Counted from the first letter of the stretch, positions 45,635 through 55,485 are shown. The stretch: DNA of 64,000 bases from Pseudoalteromonas arabiensis (GCF_001550155.1 NZ_LRUF01000026.1:204463-268462), one strand, 5' to 3'. The notes: generated by a model not told the origin, from the letters alone. Translations and numbers: made by a program.

Positions 45635-46798
45635 TTACGCCAATGTATGTGGGTTAAGTTTATGGGGAAGGGTTGCATTAATAGCAAAGCCGTTATCACA
45701 GTGCTTGAACTCAATGGCTCCTTTGACTAGAGCCAGTCGCTCTTGCATACCTTTTAAACCGTTACCTAAATTAAGTTCAGTACTTTTATTGCCATTATCT
45801 TTTATATGTAATTGCACAGTTTGATTTTCGAGCCGTAAAGTAACGTTAAGCTCATCGGCATCACTGTGCTTTATACTATTTGTTATCGCTTCTTGAATTG
45901 CATGAAATAGGGTTTGTGCTAAGAGTGCATCGCTTATTTTGATCGCCGGATCATATTCAAGCATAACATTTAAGCCTGCAACATCACTGCATAAAGAGTG
46001 CAGTGATGCGTATAAGTCGATAGTTTGGTTTTCACGCATAGATGACACTGAATCACGCACATCACTGAGTAATAAGCGCGTTATCTGCTGGGCTTTAGCA
46101 ATATGCTTAGGTGCTTGGACGCTTGCGCAGTGACTCGCTACTTCTAAATGAATACTCAGCCCTGTTAAATGGTGACCAAGGGTGTCATGTAAATCACGGG
46201 CTATGCGAATACGCTCATCGCGAGTGGCAGTGTCGTTTAAAAGTGATTGCGTTGCTTTTAATTCACGTAATAAATGCGCAGCTTGCTCTTTTGCTTTGCG
46301 TTCAGAAATAAGCCGTGTTGCAAAACGATATGCAAAGCTATTGTACAAGGTAAATGCTAGGCCATTTAACAAAACAAACTCTCTATTGAAACCATAATGA
46401 AGAACTAACGCCATACAAAAGGGCAAGCATATAAGGAGATAAAGTATTGATTTTCTTGGCTCGTAATCACTGAACTTAACTAAAAAAATGATCAATAAAA
46501 TAGCGACAAAGCCAATATTAAATAACCACATTAATAGTAATACATTGGTGACAGTGACGTTTAAAATAACAGTTTGATAAACCTTAAAGTGGCGTCTAAA
46601 AAACTCAAAGTAAATTAAAAATGCGAAAAAGCTAGTAAATAAACAGCTGATCAATACAACATGCATCGGTGTGTAATCAAGTGGTGGAGGCGTGCTGAGC
46701 GACCATGCATGCAAGGTGTAAATAAACACAAATAGCCAAGTGACTGCTGAAAGCAGAAAGTCGCTGCGCTGTACAAAAAGACGTAAAAATTTGTTCAT
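45635..46798 (-). CDS. DesK-like sensor histidine kinase
   Basis: A 387-residue membrane kinase with four to six N-terminal helices (residues 12-150), a HisKA_3 dimerisation domain with the phospho-accepting His in RIARDLHDTLGHH, and a HATPase_c domain (HAIQEAITNSIKHSDADELN, NGLKGMQERLALVKG). It belongs to the DesK/NarX-like family and partners the response regulator at 44995-45630. Membrane-embedded sensing is expected; the signal is unknown. The divergent OmpV-type gene may be a target. Confidence 0.93.
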   Translation of the reverse strand: MNKFLRLFVQRSDFLLSAVTWLFVFIYTLHAWSLSTPPPLDYTPMHVVLISCLFTSFFAFLIYFEFFRRHFKVYQTVILNVTVTNVLLLMWLFNIGFVAILLIIFLVKFSDYEPRKSILYLLICLPFCMALVLHYGFNREFVLLNGLAFTLYNSFAYRFATRLISERKAKEQAAHLLRELKATQSLLNDTATRDERIRIARDLHDTLGHHLTGLSIHLEVASHCASVQAPKHIAKAQQITRLLLSDVRDSVSSMRENQTIDLYASLHSLCSDVAGLNVMLEYDPAIKISDALLAQTLFHAIQEAITNSIKHSDADELNVTLRLENQTVQLHIKDNGNKSTELNLGNGLKGMQERLALVKGAIEFKHCDNGFAINATLPHKLNPHTLA

Positions 46799-46835
46799 GT
46801 CTTTATTCTAATCCGCATTTATCTGTTTATGTATA

Positions 46836-46868
46836 TGACAAATGTCACGTTTAAAGTTGTGACATTTG
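46836..46868. promoter_or_regulatory. Inverted-repeat operator, probable response-regulator site
   Basis: CAAATGTCAC at 46839-46848 and GTGACATTTG at 46859-46868 form a perfect 10-bp inverted repeat with a 10-base spacer. The left arm lies within TGACA-AA-TGTCA (46836-46847), a shorter palindrome like the two-base-spaced sites bound by NarL-type regulators. It lies between the kinase start and the OmpV-type gene. Confidence 0.55.
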
Positions 46869-46931
46869 CAGCATGTTTGCCCATCAGATGAGCGTTATAT
46901 TGTTATTAAACATCAATATAGGGACATTATC

Positions 46932-47750
46932 ATGACCAAACATGAAATTCTGCGAAATAGTCTATTTTCTTATCCGTTCATCCTTGCTTATTGCTTTGCA
47001 TCATTATTTATCAATGGTGCTCAAGCAAAAGAGCAAACAGATAAATGGCAAATGGATGTGGGAGCAGGGCAGCTTGCAATCGATACTCCTTGGCATGGCT
47101 ACGATATACAAACGATGTCGCTTCCATACTTTAATGCGCGTAAAGGTGCGTGGCGTATTGGTCCTAAATACGGCTTAGTGCAATATGCTTTTTTATATGG
47201 TGCAGAATTTGAAGCTACCATGGGGCTTAGTTTTCGTGATGAGACCTATGATAGTAGCTTAATTTTTAGTGATGAGTTGTCAGACGATGAGGTATTTACA
47301 AATTATAAAGATGGCAAGGGCGAGCTTACTTTTAGAACTCAGTTACAGTACAAACAGTTGTTTTTACGTTTAGCGCAAGATGTTTCCAACCACTCACAGG
47401 GACTTACCTTACTTGCGCAGTATCGTCTACCTATTTACGGTAAAGGTTTGGGTTTACAGCTTAGTGCTGATCTTGGTCTCTACTGGCAAGATGAAAAGTA
47501 CACCCAATACCTCTATGGCATCTCTAAGAAGAACATTGCCCCAGAATACGGTCGATATGCTTATCAAACTCGCTCTGCTATTAATCCATTTACTGCCTTG
47601 AATCTTGCTTATATTTATAACGAACATTGGTCCATCCAAGCGACTTACCGAATTGAAACGTTAGACTCAACAATTAAAAAAAGCCCATTAGTTGCAGACA
47701 GTGCTAAGCAGCAGTTGGCCGTTTTTGTAAATTATCGTTTTGAAAAGTAA
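46932..47750 (+). CDS. MipA/OmpV-family outer-membrane protein
   Basis: A 272-residue outer-membrane beta barrel with a signal peptide (cleavage near AQAKEQ) and alternating strands ending in aromatic FVNYRFEK. The pattern AWRIGPKYGLVQY, GAEFEATMGLSF and YRLPIYGKGLGLQLSADLGLYW matches MipA/OmpV. The ATG at 46932 has AGGGA nine bases upstream. It is divergent from the two-component system and probably regulated by it. Its role is a porin or scaffold; the ligand is unknown. The next gene is a lipoprotein 9 bases away. Confidence 0.8.
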   Translation: MTKHEILRNSLFSYPFILAYCFASLFINGAQAKEQTDKWQMDVGAGQLAIDTPWHGYDIQTMSLPYFNARKGAWRIGPKYGLVQYAFLYGAEFEATMGLSFRDETYDSSLIFSDELSDDEVFTNYKDGKGELTFRTQLQYKQLFLRLAQDVSNHSQGLTLLAQYRLPIYGKGLGLQLSADLGLYWQDEKYTQYLYGISKKNIAPEYGRYAYQTRSAINPFTALNLAYIYNEHWSIQATYRIETLDSTIKKSPLVADSAKQQLAVFVNYRFEK

Positions 47751-47759
47751 GGGATATAA

Positions 47760-48413
47760 ATGAAACTGTTAAGTACAATTCTTATCTTTTGTTTGCTTGC
47801 TGGCTGTAATAGCGCAGAGGATGAGGTATTCAATGAAGATGATTTATATGAGCCTTTTTTCTCGAGTGATTATTATGTGTATAACTTCAGCGAGTACCCA
47901 ATTGATTTTTATATGATGAATCTAAGAAATAGCACCTCAGCTGACGCAATTTATAAACAGCATAATTATCAACAATCTGTGGATGCATATAATGGTTTTA
48001 CCAAGCTCAGCTTTAAACGCTCAACCCTTGGTAATGTTGGTTTTGCAGCTTTTTATGATGATGAAATCAAAGTGCAAAGACAGAAATGGATTGCCAATGA
48101 TACAGAAAATTATTTAATAGTATATGAGGCAAATTCACAGCTAAAACTTGGCTTTTTAGCCCGAACGAACGCTATTGATATTACCGGTGATCCCATGGTT
48201 CGACTTGTAAGCTTTGCAGGTGATATGAATTATACCTACAAGCGTGGTACGAGCTTACTCTTAGAGGAAATTGCTACGAGCTACTTGCCTATTACTGATT
48301 GTGGCACTGATTTGCAAATTATTGGGTATGAGTATGACTTTTGCAGTTTAGAGAGTCGTGGTTATTTAGTTTTAGTCCTTCCCAATCAGTCGCTTGCGAT
48401 TATTGAAGAGTAG
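47760..48413 (+). CDS. Lipoprotein of unknown function, downstream of OmpV-type gene
   Basis: A 217-residue lipoprotein (signal MKLLSTILIFCLLAGC). The mature part begins acidic (NSAEDEVFNEDDLYE) and appears beta-rich, with conserved-looking segments (SDYYVYNFSEYPIDFY, NYLIVYEANSQLKLGFL) and a likely disulfide pair (TDCGTD, YDFCSL). It is not recognised. It sits 9 bases after the OmpV-type gene, so it may act with it in the outer membrane. Confidence 0.75.
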   Translation: MKLLSTILIFCLLAGCNSAEDEVFNEDDLYEPFFSSDYYVYNFSEYPIDFYMMNLRNSTSADAIYKQHNYQQSVDAYNGFTKLSFKRSTLGNVGFAAFYDDEIKVQRQKWIANDTENYLIVYEANSQLKLGFLARTNAIDITGDPMVRLVSFAGDMNYTYKRGTSLLLEEIATSYLPITDCGTDLQIIGYEYDFCSLESRGYLVLVLPNQSLAIIEE

Positions 48414-48532
48414 CTACGACAGTGGTTCATGACATTTTTGTGAATATTGTGATAATGTAACTTTTTGCTGCTTTATTGCTTTATAATGCTTTTTTATTTG
48501 TATGATAAAGCTGCTTTCAGCTTGGAGTTAAC

Positions 48533-49900
48533 ATGGTTTCACGTCGAGAATTTTTAGTCGGGGCAGGTACTTTAGCTTTTTTAGGGTTGTCTAAAAGTGC
48601 CATGGGGAATGTTTCATTCAGTGATCTTAAAGCAACAATTAGTGGTTTTGGTCCATTACTTCCAGATCCTAACAAATTATTAGATTTACCCGCAGGGTTC
48701 AGTTATCAAGTTATTTCAAGCCTAGGTGAAAAAATGTCTGATGGATTTACGGTCCCTGATAAAGCCGATGGTATGGGCTGCATCGCACTTGGTAATGACC
48801 ACGTTGCTTTAGTGCGTAATCATGAGCTAAAGCCAAAAGATTTAGCAAAAGCTGAAGTAAGTATTGCAAACCATAAAACCCCCCTCGCATTCGATACCAA
48901 CAGTGACGGTGTTGCATTACCAGGTGGAACTAGCCACATCATTTATAACTTAAAAACACACCAAAAAGAGCAAGAGTATTTGTCGTTAGTGGGAACTATT
49001 CGGAATTGTTCTGGAGGAATTACCCCATGGGGCACATGGCTAACCTGCGAAGAAACCACCGATACTAAAGCTGATGGATTCAATCAAGATCATGGTTATA
49101 TTTTTGAAGTACCAGCAAATAGTAAAGGCCTAATTAAACCAGAGCCATTAACAGCAATGGGGCGATTCAACCATGAAGCTGCCGCGGTTGACCCGCGTAC
49201 GGGCATTGTTTATTTAACGGAAGACAAAGGCGACAGTGTATTTTATCGTTTTATTCCGAATGAATATGGCAAGCTGCATAAAGGCGGGCAATTACAAGCC
49301 ATGGTTGTGAAGAATAAACCACAATTCGATAGCCGTAATTGGAATAAAAAAGCCATGGGGTTACATCAAGAATTTGAGGTTGAGTGGGTAAATCTGGATA
49401 ACCCTGAAAGCCCAAAAGACGACTTACGCCTGCGTGGATATAAACAAGGAGCAGCATTATTTGCCCGTGGTGAAGGTATTCATTGGGGCGATAAAGAGCT
49501 GTACTTTTGTTGTACCAACGGCGGTAAAAAACAACTGGGTCAGGTTATGAAATATCAGCCATCAGAGTTTGAAGGCACGGATAAAGAAGGTGAGCGACCT
49601 GGTAAAATCTCCTTGTTTGTCGAAAGTAGCAGCAAAACCCTTTATAACTTTGGCGATAACTTAACTGTGTCACCTAATGGCCATTTAATTGTGTGTGAAG
49701 ACCAATATACCGATGTGGTTGATAATCACTTGCGTGGTGTAACACCACAAGGTCAAGTTTATAATTTTGCCCGCTTAGTTGCACAAACAGAGCTTGCTGG
49801 TGCCTGTTTTTCACCAGATGGTAGTACTTTGTTTGTGAATGTTTACTCACCTTCAAAAACACTCGCTATTAGAGGTCCTTGGCATCAATTTAGTGCTTAA
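48533..49900 (+). CDS. PhoX-family alkaline phosphatase
   Basis: A 455-residue protein with a Tat signal (SRREFLVGAG near the N-terminus), so it is exported folded. The DUF839/PhoX signatures are present: DGMGCIALGNDHVALVRNHEL, TPWGTWLTCEE, GRFNHEAAAVDPRTGIVYLTEDKGD and GDNLTVSPNGHLIVCED. PhoX enzymes use iron and calcium to release phosphate from organic esters in the periplasm. No clear Pho box was found upstream. It converges on a hydrolase. Confidence 0.92.
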   Translation: MVSRREFLVGAGTLAFLGLSKSAMGNVSFSDLKATISGFGPLLPDPNKLLDLPAGFSYQVISSLGEKMSDGFTVPDKADGMGCIALGNDHVALVRNHELKPKDLAKAEVSIANHKTPLAFDTNSDGVALPGGTSHIIYNLKTHQKEQEYLSLVGTIRNCSGGITPWGTWLTCEETTDTKADGFNQDHGYIFEVPANSKGLIKPEPLTAMGRFNHEAAAVDPRTGIVYLTEDKGDSVFYRFIPNEYGKLHKGGQLQAMVVKNKPQFDSRNWNKKAMGLHQEFEVEWVNLDNPESPKDDLRLRGYKQGAALFARGEGIHWGDKELYFCCTNGGKKQLGQVMKYQPSEFEGTDKEGERPGKISLFVESSSKTLYNFGDNLTVSPNGHLIVCEDQYTDVVDNHLRGVTPQGQVYNFARLVAQTELAGACFSPDGSTLFVNVYSPSKTLAIRGPWHQFSA

Positions 49901-49917
49901 GTTATTCGCTCTCATAG

Positions 49918-50862
49918 TCATTTTTTAAAGTGGCTATGGGCATGCTTTGCTTTAGGTATACTTTTTTGTGACGCTTTATAGGCGTGTTTGCTAATCCATT
50001 TGGTTATCTTTTTCATTAAAGCAGGCGGAAAATCGTGACCCATACCGGGCACGACTCTTAATTTGCTGCGCTTTATTAACAGTGCGGTGTTGATACCCGC
50101 AGACAGTGGCATAACAGGATCTGCACTGCCATGGATCACTAAAGTAGGGGCTTTAATTTTCTTTAAAAGTTGCTCCCGATACGGCGTTGCGGCAATGGCC
50201 GCAAGCTGACGTTTAAACCCCTTTTGGTTATTGGCAGCGCGTGTAATATAGCGTTCGGCGTTGGCATACAAAATGTGTTCATCTTGCGGGTAAGCAGGGC
50301 TGCCAATGAGTTGATTTAGACGAACATTATATTCAATAGCGGCTTGTTTATTGCTGCTGCGAGGTCTTATTTTGGCAAGCTTTACTAGTAGGTTGATATT
50401 GGAACTTGAAAACGACAAAGGCGAGCTGCTCGACATAATAGAGGTTAAGCTCAGCACGCGTTTTTTATATTTTGCCGCAGCTATTTGTGCAATCATACCA
50501 CCCATAGAAGCCCCCACTAAATGGGCTTTTTTTATGCCTAAAGCGTTCATGAATTGTTTTACATCGCGAGCCATGTCATCTAACGAGTAAGGTAAATTAG
50601 CGCGAATAGGAAAGCGTCGACTTAGCCAATGTTTTAGCAAGCTCGGGTTACCAAACTCATCTAGTTTTGATGACAACCCCGCATCACGATTATCAAAACG
50701 GATGACCCTAAAACCTTTTTCAACGAGTCCATAATAAAGACTGTCTGGCCACACCGTGTATTGCGCCCCTAAACCAATGATCAAGATAATAACAGGCGCA
50801 TGTTTATTGCCTTCATCTTGATAACTAATAGATATGCCGCTGGCTGTAAGGATATGTTCCAT
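49918..50862 (-). CDS. Alpha/beta-hydrolase-fold enzyme
   Basis: A 314-residue cytoplasmic hydrolase with oxyanion-loop region IIGLGAQYTVWP, nucleophile elbow GASMGG (Ser in HLVGASMGGMIAQ), an Asp in HGSADPVMPL and a His in GMGHDFP. It resembles the AB_hydrolase_1 class of esterases or haloperoxidase-like proteins. The tail is Lys/His-rich (SIPKAKHAHSHFKK). The substrate is unknown. Confidence 0.9.
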   Translation of the reverse strand: MEHILTASGISISYQDEGNKHAPVIILIIGLGAQYTVWPDSLYYGLVEKGFRVIRFDNRDAGLSSKLDEFGNPSLLKHWLSRRFPIRANLPYSLDDMARDVKQFMNALGIKKAHLVGASMGGMIAQIAAAKYKKRVLSLTSIMSSSSPLSFSSSNINLLVKLAKIRPRSSNKQAAIEYNVRLNQLIGSPAYPQDEHILYANAERYITRAANNQKGFKRQLAAIAATPYREQLLKKIKAPTLVIHGSADPVMPLSAGINTALLIKRSKLRVVPGMGHDFPPALMKKITKWISKHAYKASQKSIPKAKHAHSHFKK

Positions 50863-50952
50863 AGACTGACAAATAAGCTTACGCAGGTATCATTAGCTTA
50901 GTGTGTGAAGTTGGCAGTTTAGTGACAGTAATAAGAATAGAGTCAGTAAGAG

Positions 50953-50986
50953 AAATAGACAGCACATGACTGCATGCTGTCTATTT
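50953..50986 (-). terminator. Rho-independent terminator of TonB receptor gene
   Basis: A 12-bp stem AAATAGACAGCA / TGCTGTCTATTT with a 10-base loop, 16 bases after the receptor stop. On the minus strand it runs into TTTCTCTT. Confidence 0.8.
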
Positions 50987-51001
50987 TCAGAGAGTTAAAA
51001 C

Positions 51002-53371
51002 TTAGAAGTAAGCGGTAACGCCAATCCAGAAGTTACGACCTTTATCTTTCACGTTGTAGTCGTCTGTGAATATTACTTCACTAACTACACCGCGACCTGT
51101 TAGGTACTCATATTCACCATCACCATTTAAGTCGGTATAGCTTGTGCTATAAGACGTGAAGTCTTCGTCTAATAGGTTGTTTACACGGGCATTAATTTGC
51201 ACGTACTCATTTACATAGAACTGCGCACCTAAGTTAAGTAGATTGTAGTTTTTATAGTAAAGAGCTTTGTTGTGTACGTTATCCCAACCGCGGTAACGAT
51301 CTGAACGATATACACCTTGAAGGTACAGGTTCATAAAGTCAGTGGCTTCCCAGTTTAGGGTAAGGTTTGCCATGTGCTCAGCTGAGTTAGTTAATGGCTG
51401 ACCTTCTTCTGGACCGCTCTTTTGTTCGCTATCAGTCCACGTATAGTTACCGTTAATCGATACCGTTTTAGTGATAGTATATTGGCCTGCAATTTCAACA
51501 CCTTGTAGGTCTACTTCATCGATATTGATTTTTTGGCTGTAGCTATCGTAGCCAAGTTGATCGTACTGACCTAAGTTCACACAAGGGCGAACATTGTTCG
51601 TTTGCTCACAGCTTAAAATAGTATCGCCGCGGGCTATTTTGTCTTCAAACTTGGTGTTGTAGTAAGTCACATTGATATTGTGATCGCCGTCTAAAGAGTT
51701 CCAGTAAAGTGCGATTTCTGAGTTCACACTGGTTTCTGGCTCTAGGTCTGGGTTACCCGCAAATGGGCTTGTACCCTGGCCACCAAACCCGGTGATACCG
51801 TCGTAAAGATCGGTTGTTTGTGGTGTTTTATAACCTGTACTCACACCCCCTTTTAACGTCCAAGTATCTGATAAGTTGTACACACCGTAAACGCGAGGTG
51901 ATACTTGGCTGCCAAATACATCATGGTCATCGTAACGAGCACCTAATGTGAAGGTAAAGTTGTCTGTTGCCATCCAGTTATCTTCGGCAAATACCGAGTA
52001 CATGTTTTGCTCTTGTACTTGACCTGCTTGGTCACTTTCAAGGCCAAATACGCCGTCTTTTAACTCGCCGTCGATAAGTTGGCCACCCATTGCTAGGTTA
52101 TGGCTACCAAAGCTACCTGTGATAGGAATATCTAAACGTAAGTCATAGGTGTATTGACTGCTTTCCAGTGGACGGGCAGGGCGTGGTAAGAAGGTTTCTT
52201 CTGCTAAGTCTTTACGTGCCTGCTCATCTAACCCTTCGTATTCGCCAGTACCATCGTACATAGCTTGCAGCTCTAAACGCTCGCTTACACTAAGTGGTAA
52301 AGTACGGCCGTTATTTTGTGTATCAACATAAGAAACAGAGGCCTTAACGGTCGCCCATTCAAGCTCGCCATCGTAACTGAGTGACCACCATTCACGGTCA
52401 AACTCTTGATCAGCTGCATAACCAGCGCGCGGGTTAACTTGACCACGGCGGTCTTGCCAAATTGATTCAATATTGTCTTTTGTGCCAAGTGGGTAAGTAA
52501 TCGTGCCCGATTCAATGTCGTAGCTAGGCGTGTTGTCATACACTTGGCTTGAGTTATCATAATCAAAACGTAGATGATGAGACTCAAACGGGGTATAAGT
52601 TAAAGTAAAACCATACTGCTCGTTTGTGTTATCGACTGTACGACCACCACTACCAAAGCCAAGTGAGCGAACATGTACAACACCATTCGGATCCGTTGCT
52701 GGTTCGAATGTTGGCGATGATGCTTGTTGTTCATATACACTGCCGCGCACACCTAAGCTTAATACATCTTTGATAAGCGGACCCATCACACTAAAGTCAG
52801 TGGTAATGTCATCACCAAAATCATCGTTTTGCTGTAATGAACGGCTAAATGAAACAGCACCGCTCCAGCTATCAGTGTGCTTTTTAGTGATGATATTAAT
52901 TACACCGCCAAGTGCATCAGCACCATAAAGCGTTGATGCAGGACCGCGAATAACTTCAACACGTTCAATGGCATCGACCGGTGGTACGTGGTTAAACGCG
53001 TTGCCACCAAAATTGTTTGGGTAAATATCACCATGGTTATTTTGGCGTTTACCATCAATCAATAACAGGGTGTACTCGCCTGTTAAACCACGCATACTCA
53101 CACTGCCTTGGCCCGTTTTATCTCGTGTCGTGCCAATGTCGATACCTTCTAAGTACTGCACAGCATCTAGCACTGATGTAAATGCATGAGATTTTATATC
53201 TTCGTTAGTGATGATAGAGATACTTGCGGGCGCTTCAGTTACTTTCTGTTCGAAGCCCGTTGCAGTGATGACTAAGTGTTCCATATCTTGCTTAGGCTTA
53301 GCATCGTCAGCAAACGCTGAAAACTGAGCTGCAATAGCCAGTGTTAATAAGCTTGGTTTGATTGATTTCAT
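51002..53371 (-). CDS. TonB-dependent receptor (FepA/CirA type)
   Basis: A 789-residue outer-membrane receptor with a signal peptide (MKSIKPSLLTLAIAAQFSAFA). The TonB-box region (MEHLVITATGFEQKVTEAPASISII) and plug signatures VSMRGLTGEYTLLLIDGKRQ and IERVEVIRGPASTLYGADALGGVINIITKK are those of the FepA/CirA/PirA group. The C-terminal segment ends WIGVTAYF. It is divergent from an MFS transporter and preceded by a moderate Fur-like site at 53443-53461, so it probably takes up a ferric catecholate or its breakdown product. The ligand is not known. Confidence 0.93.
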   Translation of the reverse strand: MKSIKPSLLTLAIAAQFSAFADDAKPKQDMEHLVITATGFEQKVTEAPASISIITNEDIKSHAFTSVLDAVQYLEGIDIGTTRDKTGQGSVSMRGLTGEYTLLLIDGKRQNNHGDIYPNNFGGNAFNHVPPVDAIERVEVIRGPASTLYGADALGGVINIITKKHTDSWSGAVSFSRSLQQNDDFGDDITTDFSVMGPLIKDVLSLGVRGSVYEQQASSPTFEPATDPNGVVHVRSLGFGSGGRTVDNTNEQYGFTLTYTPFESHHLRFDYDNSSQVYDNTPSYDIESGTITYPLGTKDNIESIWQDRRGQVNPRAGYAADQEFDREWWSLSYDGELEWATVKASVSYVDTQNNGRTLPLSVSERLELQAMYDGTGEYEGLDEQARKDLAEETFLPRPARPLESSQYTYDLRLDIPITGSFGSHNLAMGGQLIDGELKDGVFGLESDQAGQVQEQNMYSVFAEDNWMATDNFTFTLGARYDDHDVFGSQVSPRVYGVYNLSDTWTLKGGVSTGYKTPQTTDLYDGITGFGGQGTSPFAGNPDLEPETSVNSEIALYWNSLDGDHNINVTYYNTKFEDKIARGDTILSCEQTNNVRPCVNLGQYDQLGYDSYSQKINIDEVDLQGVEIAGQYTITKTVSINGNYTWTDSEQKSGPEEGQPLTNSAEHMANLTLNWEATDFMNLYLQGVYRSDRYRGWDNVHNKALYYKNYNLLNLGAQFYVNEYVQINARVNNLLDEDFTSYSTSYTDLNGDGEYEYLTGRGVVSEVIFTDDYNVKDKGRNFWIGVTAYF

Positions 53372-53442
53372 TGTAGGTTCCAGTTCTTTTTATAAGTTAT
53401 CCATTTATTGGACGTGCGTATGGTACAGAAATGGCGAATACA

Positions 53443-53461
53443 ATCAATAATAATTTCTATT
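53443..53461. promoter_or_regulatory. Weak Fur-like site
   Basis: ATCAATAATAATTTCTATT matches the Fur consensus at about 11 of 19 positions. It lies 72 bases upstream of the receptor start in the divergent promoter region shared with the MFS gene. Confidence 0.35.
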
Positions 53462-53618
53462 TAGATTAGTCTTTTTCAAGTTCACTTAACGGTATTCTCA
53501 ATAAAGTTGCGTTAGTTTTTAGCTAATTAATACGCTGTTACAAACAAGTTTAGATTAAATTCCCAAGGCTGATTCAGTTCCTGTATAGTGTTTAATCATC
53601 ATCATAAAAATTAAAATA

Positions 53619-54875
53619 ATGAATTCAGATATTTCTTTAGCGCGCTTTAAGCAGTTTCCTGTGCTTATGTGGATCTTCTTATTTGGCTCGTTCATTACCC
53701 GTGGCAGCTATTACATGGTGTGGCCATTTCTTGCGGTGATCTTGTACGAAAAGTTTGCTTTAACAGCAACAGAAGTTGGTTTGGTGCTCACCAGTGCTGC
53801 CGTGATTTCGGTGTTTACCAGTTTTATTGGCAGCAGCCTGTCAGATAAAGTGGGCCGGCATACATTGATGTACATCACAGGTGTGTTGTACATCGTTTCT
53901 TTCTCGCTGTTGGCTGAGGTTGAAACCGTGGCAGGTTATGTAATTGTGATGACCATGTGCTCGATTGCTACTGCGCTTTGGCGACCGTTAACCAGTGCGG
54001 CGATTGGCGATATTATTGACGATGCGCAAACTCGCGAGCTGGCCATGCAGTCGCTCTATTTTATTGTTAATGTAGGCTGTGCTGTTGGCCCATTAGCAGG
54101 CGTATGGTTAGGTTTAACTGGTGAGCAGTCGAGCTTTTATGTTACCGCAGGGGCATTTGCTATCTTATTGGTGCTACTTGTTTGGGGTTTCAATTTTAGT
54201 CATAAAGCAGCAAAAAATACTGCCGCAGTCGATGAACTTGAAGAGAAAAAACCAGCAGAGCAGGGTCAACAAATTCTGCGTATTTTATTGGCTGATAAGC
54301 TGCTGCAATGTTTAATTTTAGCCAATATTTTGTGCATGTTTATTTATGCGCAAATGGATAGTTCACTCATACAATACCTAACTCGTGCAGAGGCTCCTGA
54401 CTTATTAGCACTGATTTCTGCATTGATATTTACCAATGCATTGGTGATCATCTCAAGTCAATTTCTGCTGTTAAAAATGATGGCGCGATTTAGCCTAACG
54501 GTGCGAATTCAAATTGGCTTGGTGCTACTAATGGTGTCGCAACTTTGGCTAGCACTTAACCCAATAGATTTATTTTGGGGCTGGATTGGTGCGATAGTTG
54601 TGATGAGTTTGGCCGAAACCATTTTATTTCCGACGATGAACGTTCACCTTGATAGGCTTGCACCTTCTCATCTTCGTGGTGCGTACTTTGGTGCCGCTTC
54701 GTTTTATGATTTAGGGTTTGCTTTAGCGCCGCTCGGTGGTGGTTTAATTTTAGATTATTACAGTGGTCCAACTTTGTTCTTTGTAGCGGGAGGGCTTTGT
54801 CTTGTAGTGATTTATTTATACGCCATACTCGAAAAGCTACCTAGGCCCAATTTTGCAAAGCCATTAGCAAAGTAA
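53619..54875 (+). CDS. MFS transporter
   Basis: A 418-residue inner-membrane protein with 12 predicted helices and the MFS loop motif SDKVGRHTLMY after helix 2. The start SLARFKQFPVLMWIFLFGSFITRGSYYMVWPFL is typical of MdtH/YcaD-like drug or siderophore transporters. It is divergent from the TonB receptor and may export or import the same type of compound; that link is inferred. The start has a weak ribosome site. Confidence 0.88.
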   Translation: MNSDISLARFKQFPVLMWIFLFGSFITRGSYYMVWPFLAVILYEKFALTATEVGLVLTSAAVISVFTSFIGSSLSDKVGRHTLMYITGVLYIVSFSLLAEVETVAGYVIVMTMCSIATALWRPLTSAAIGDIIDDAQTRELAMQSLYFIVNVGCAVGPLAGVWLGLTGEQSSFYVTAGAFAILLVLLVWGFNFSHKAAKNTAAVDELEEKKPAEQGQQILRILLADKLLQCLILANILCMFIYAQMDSSLIQYLTRAEAPDLLALISALIFTNALVIISSQFLLLKMMARFSLTVRIQIGLVLLMVSQLWLALNPIDLFWGWIGAIVVMSLAETILFPTMNVHLDRLAPSHLRGAYFGAASFYDLGFALAPLGGGLILDYYSGPTLFFVAGGLCLVVIYLYAILEKLPRPNFAKPLAK

Positions 54876-54943
54876 ATTTATAACGTGAAATTGCACAACA
54901 GCTGCTACCTTTATAAGTCACACATTTAACGTTGAGGTGTAAT

Positions 54944-55417
54944 ATGGCTGTTTCTGCAATTCCTAAAGGTTTCCATGCGGTAACCCCGTATCTGGTTATA
55001 GACGGTGCCACTAAGGCGATAGAGTTTTACAAACAAGCATTTGATGCCGAACTTATAATGCAAATGCCTTTACCAGATGGCGGAGTCGCTCACGGCGAAA
55101 TAAAAATTGCTGATTCTCATATCATGCTATCTGATAACTGCCCTGATATAGAATTTAAGTCTCCACAGCAATTAGGGGGCTCTCCAGTGAGTCTTATGCT
55201 GTATGTTGAAGATGTTGATGCGGTATTCGCAAAAGCCTTGTCGCTAGGCGCAAAAGAGCTGCGCCCTGTGCACGACCAATTCTATGGCGACAGATCAGGG
55301 ACGTTAGAAGACCCGTTCGGTCATATTTGGACTATAGGCACACACAAAGAAGATCTTACTGAGCAAGAGCTTATGCAACGCATGAGTGAGTTGATGAGTA
55401 AAGAGCAAGATGCTTAA
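54944..55417 (+). CDS. VOC-family (PhnB-like glyoxalase) protein
   Basis: A 157-residue protein of the vicinal-oxygen-chelate superfamily, PhnB-like. It shows HAVTPYLVIDGATKAIEFYKQAFDAE, MPLPDGGVAHGEIKIADSHIMLSD and the end FYGDRSGTLEDPFGHIWTIGTH. The ATG at 54944 has GAGGTG five bases upstream. The function of these small VOC proteins is generally unknown. It precedes the cry-DASH gene. Confidence 0.9.
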   Translation: MAVSAIPKGFHAVTPYLVIDGATKAIEFYKQAFDAELIMQMPLPDGGVAHGEIKIADSHIMLSDNCPDIEFKSPQQLGGSPVSLMLYVEDVDAVFAKALSLGAKELRPVHDQFYGDRSGTLEDPFGHIWTIGTHKEDLTEQELMQRMSELMSKEQDA

Positions 55418-55485
55418 ACTTTCTGGCAGATAAAACTAAATAGCTCATTTACGCGTATCATTATTAAAATAATGTGAGCGAAACC

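Noticed and set aside
48414..48532. Possible Pho box before the PhoX gene
   Set aside because: TGTCAT-like half sites are present only loosely (CATGACATTTTTGTGAA); no 11-base-spaced direct repeat of CTGTCAT is seen.
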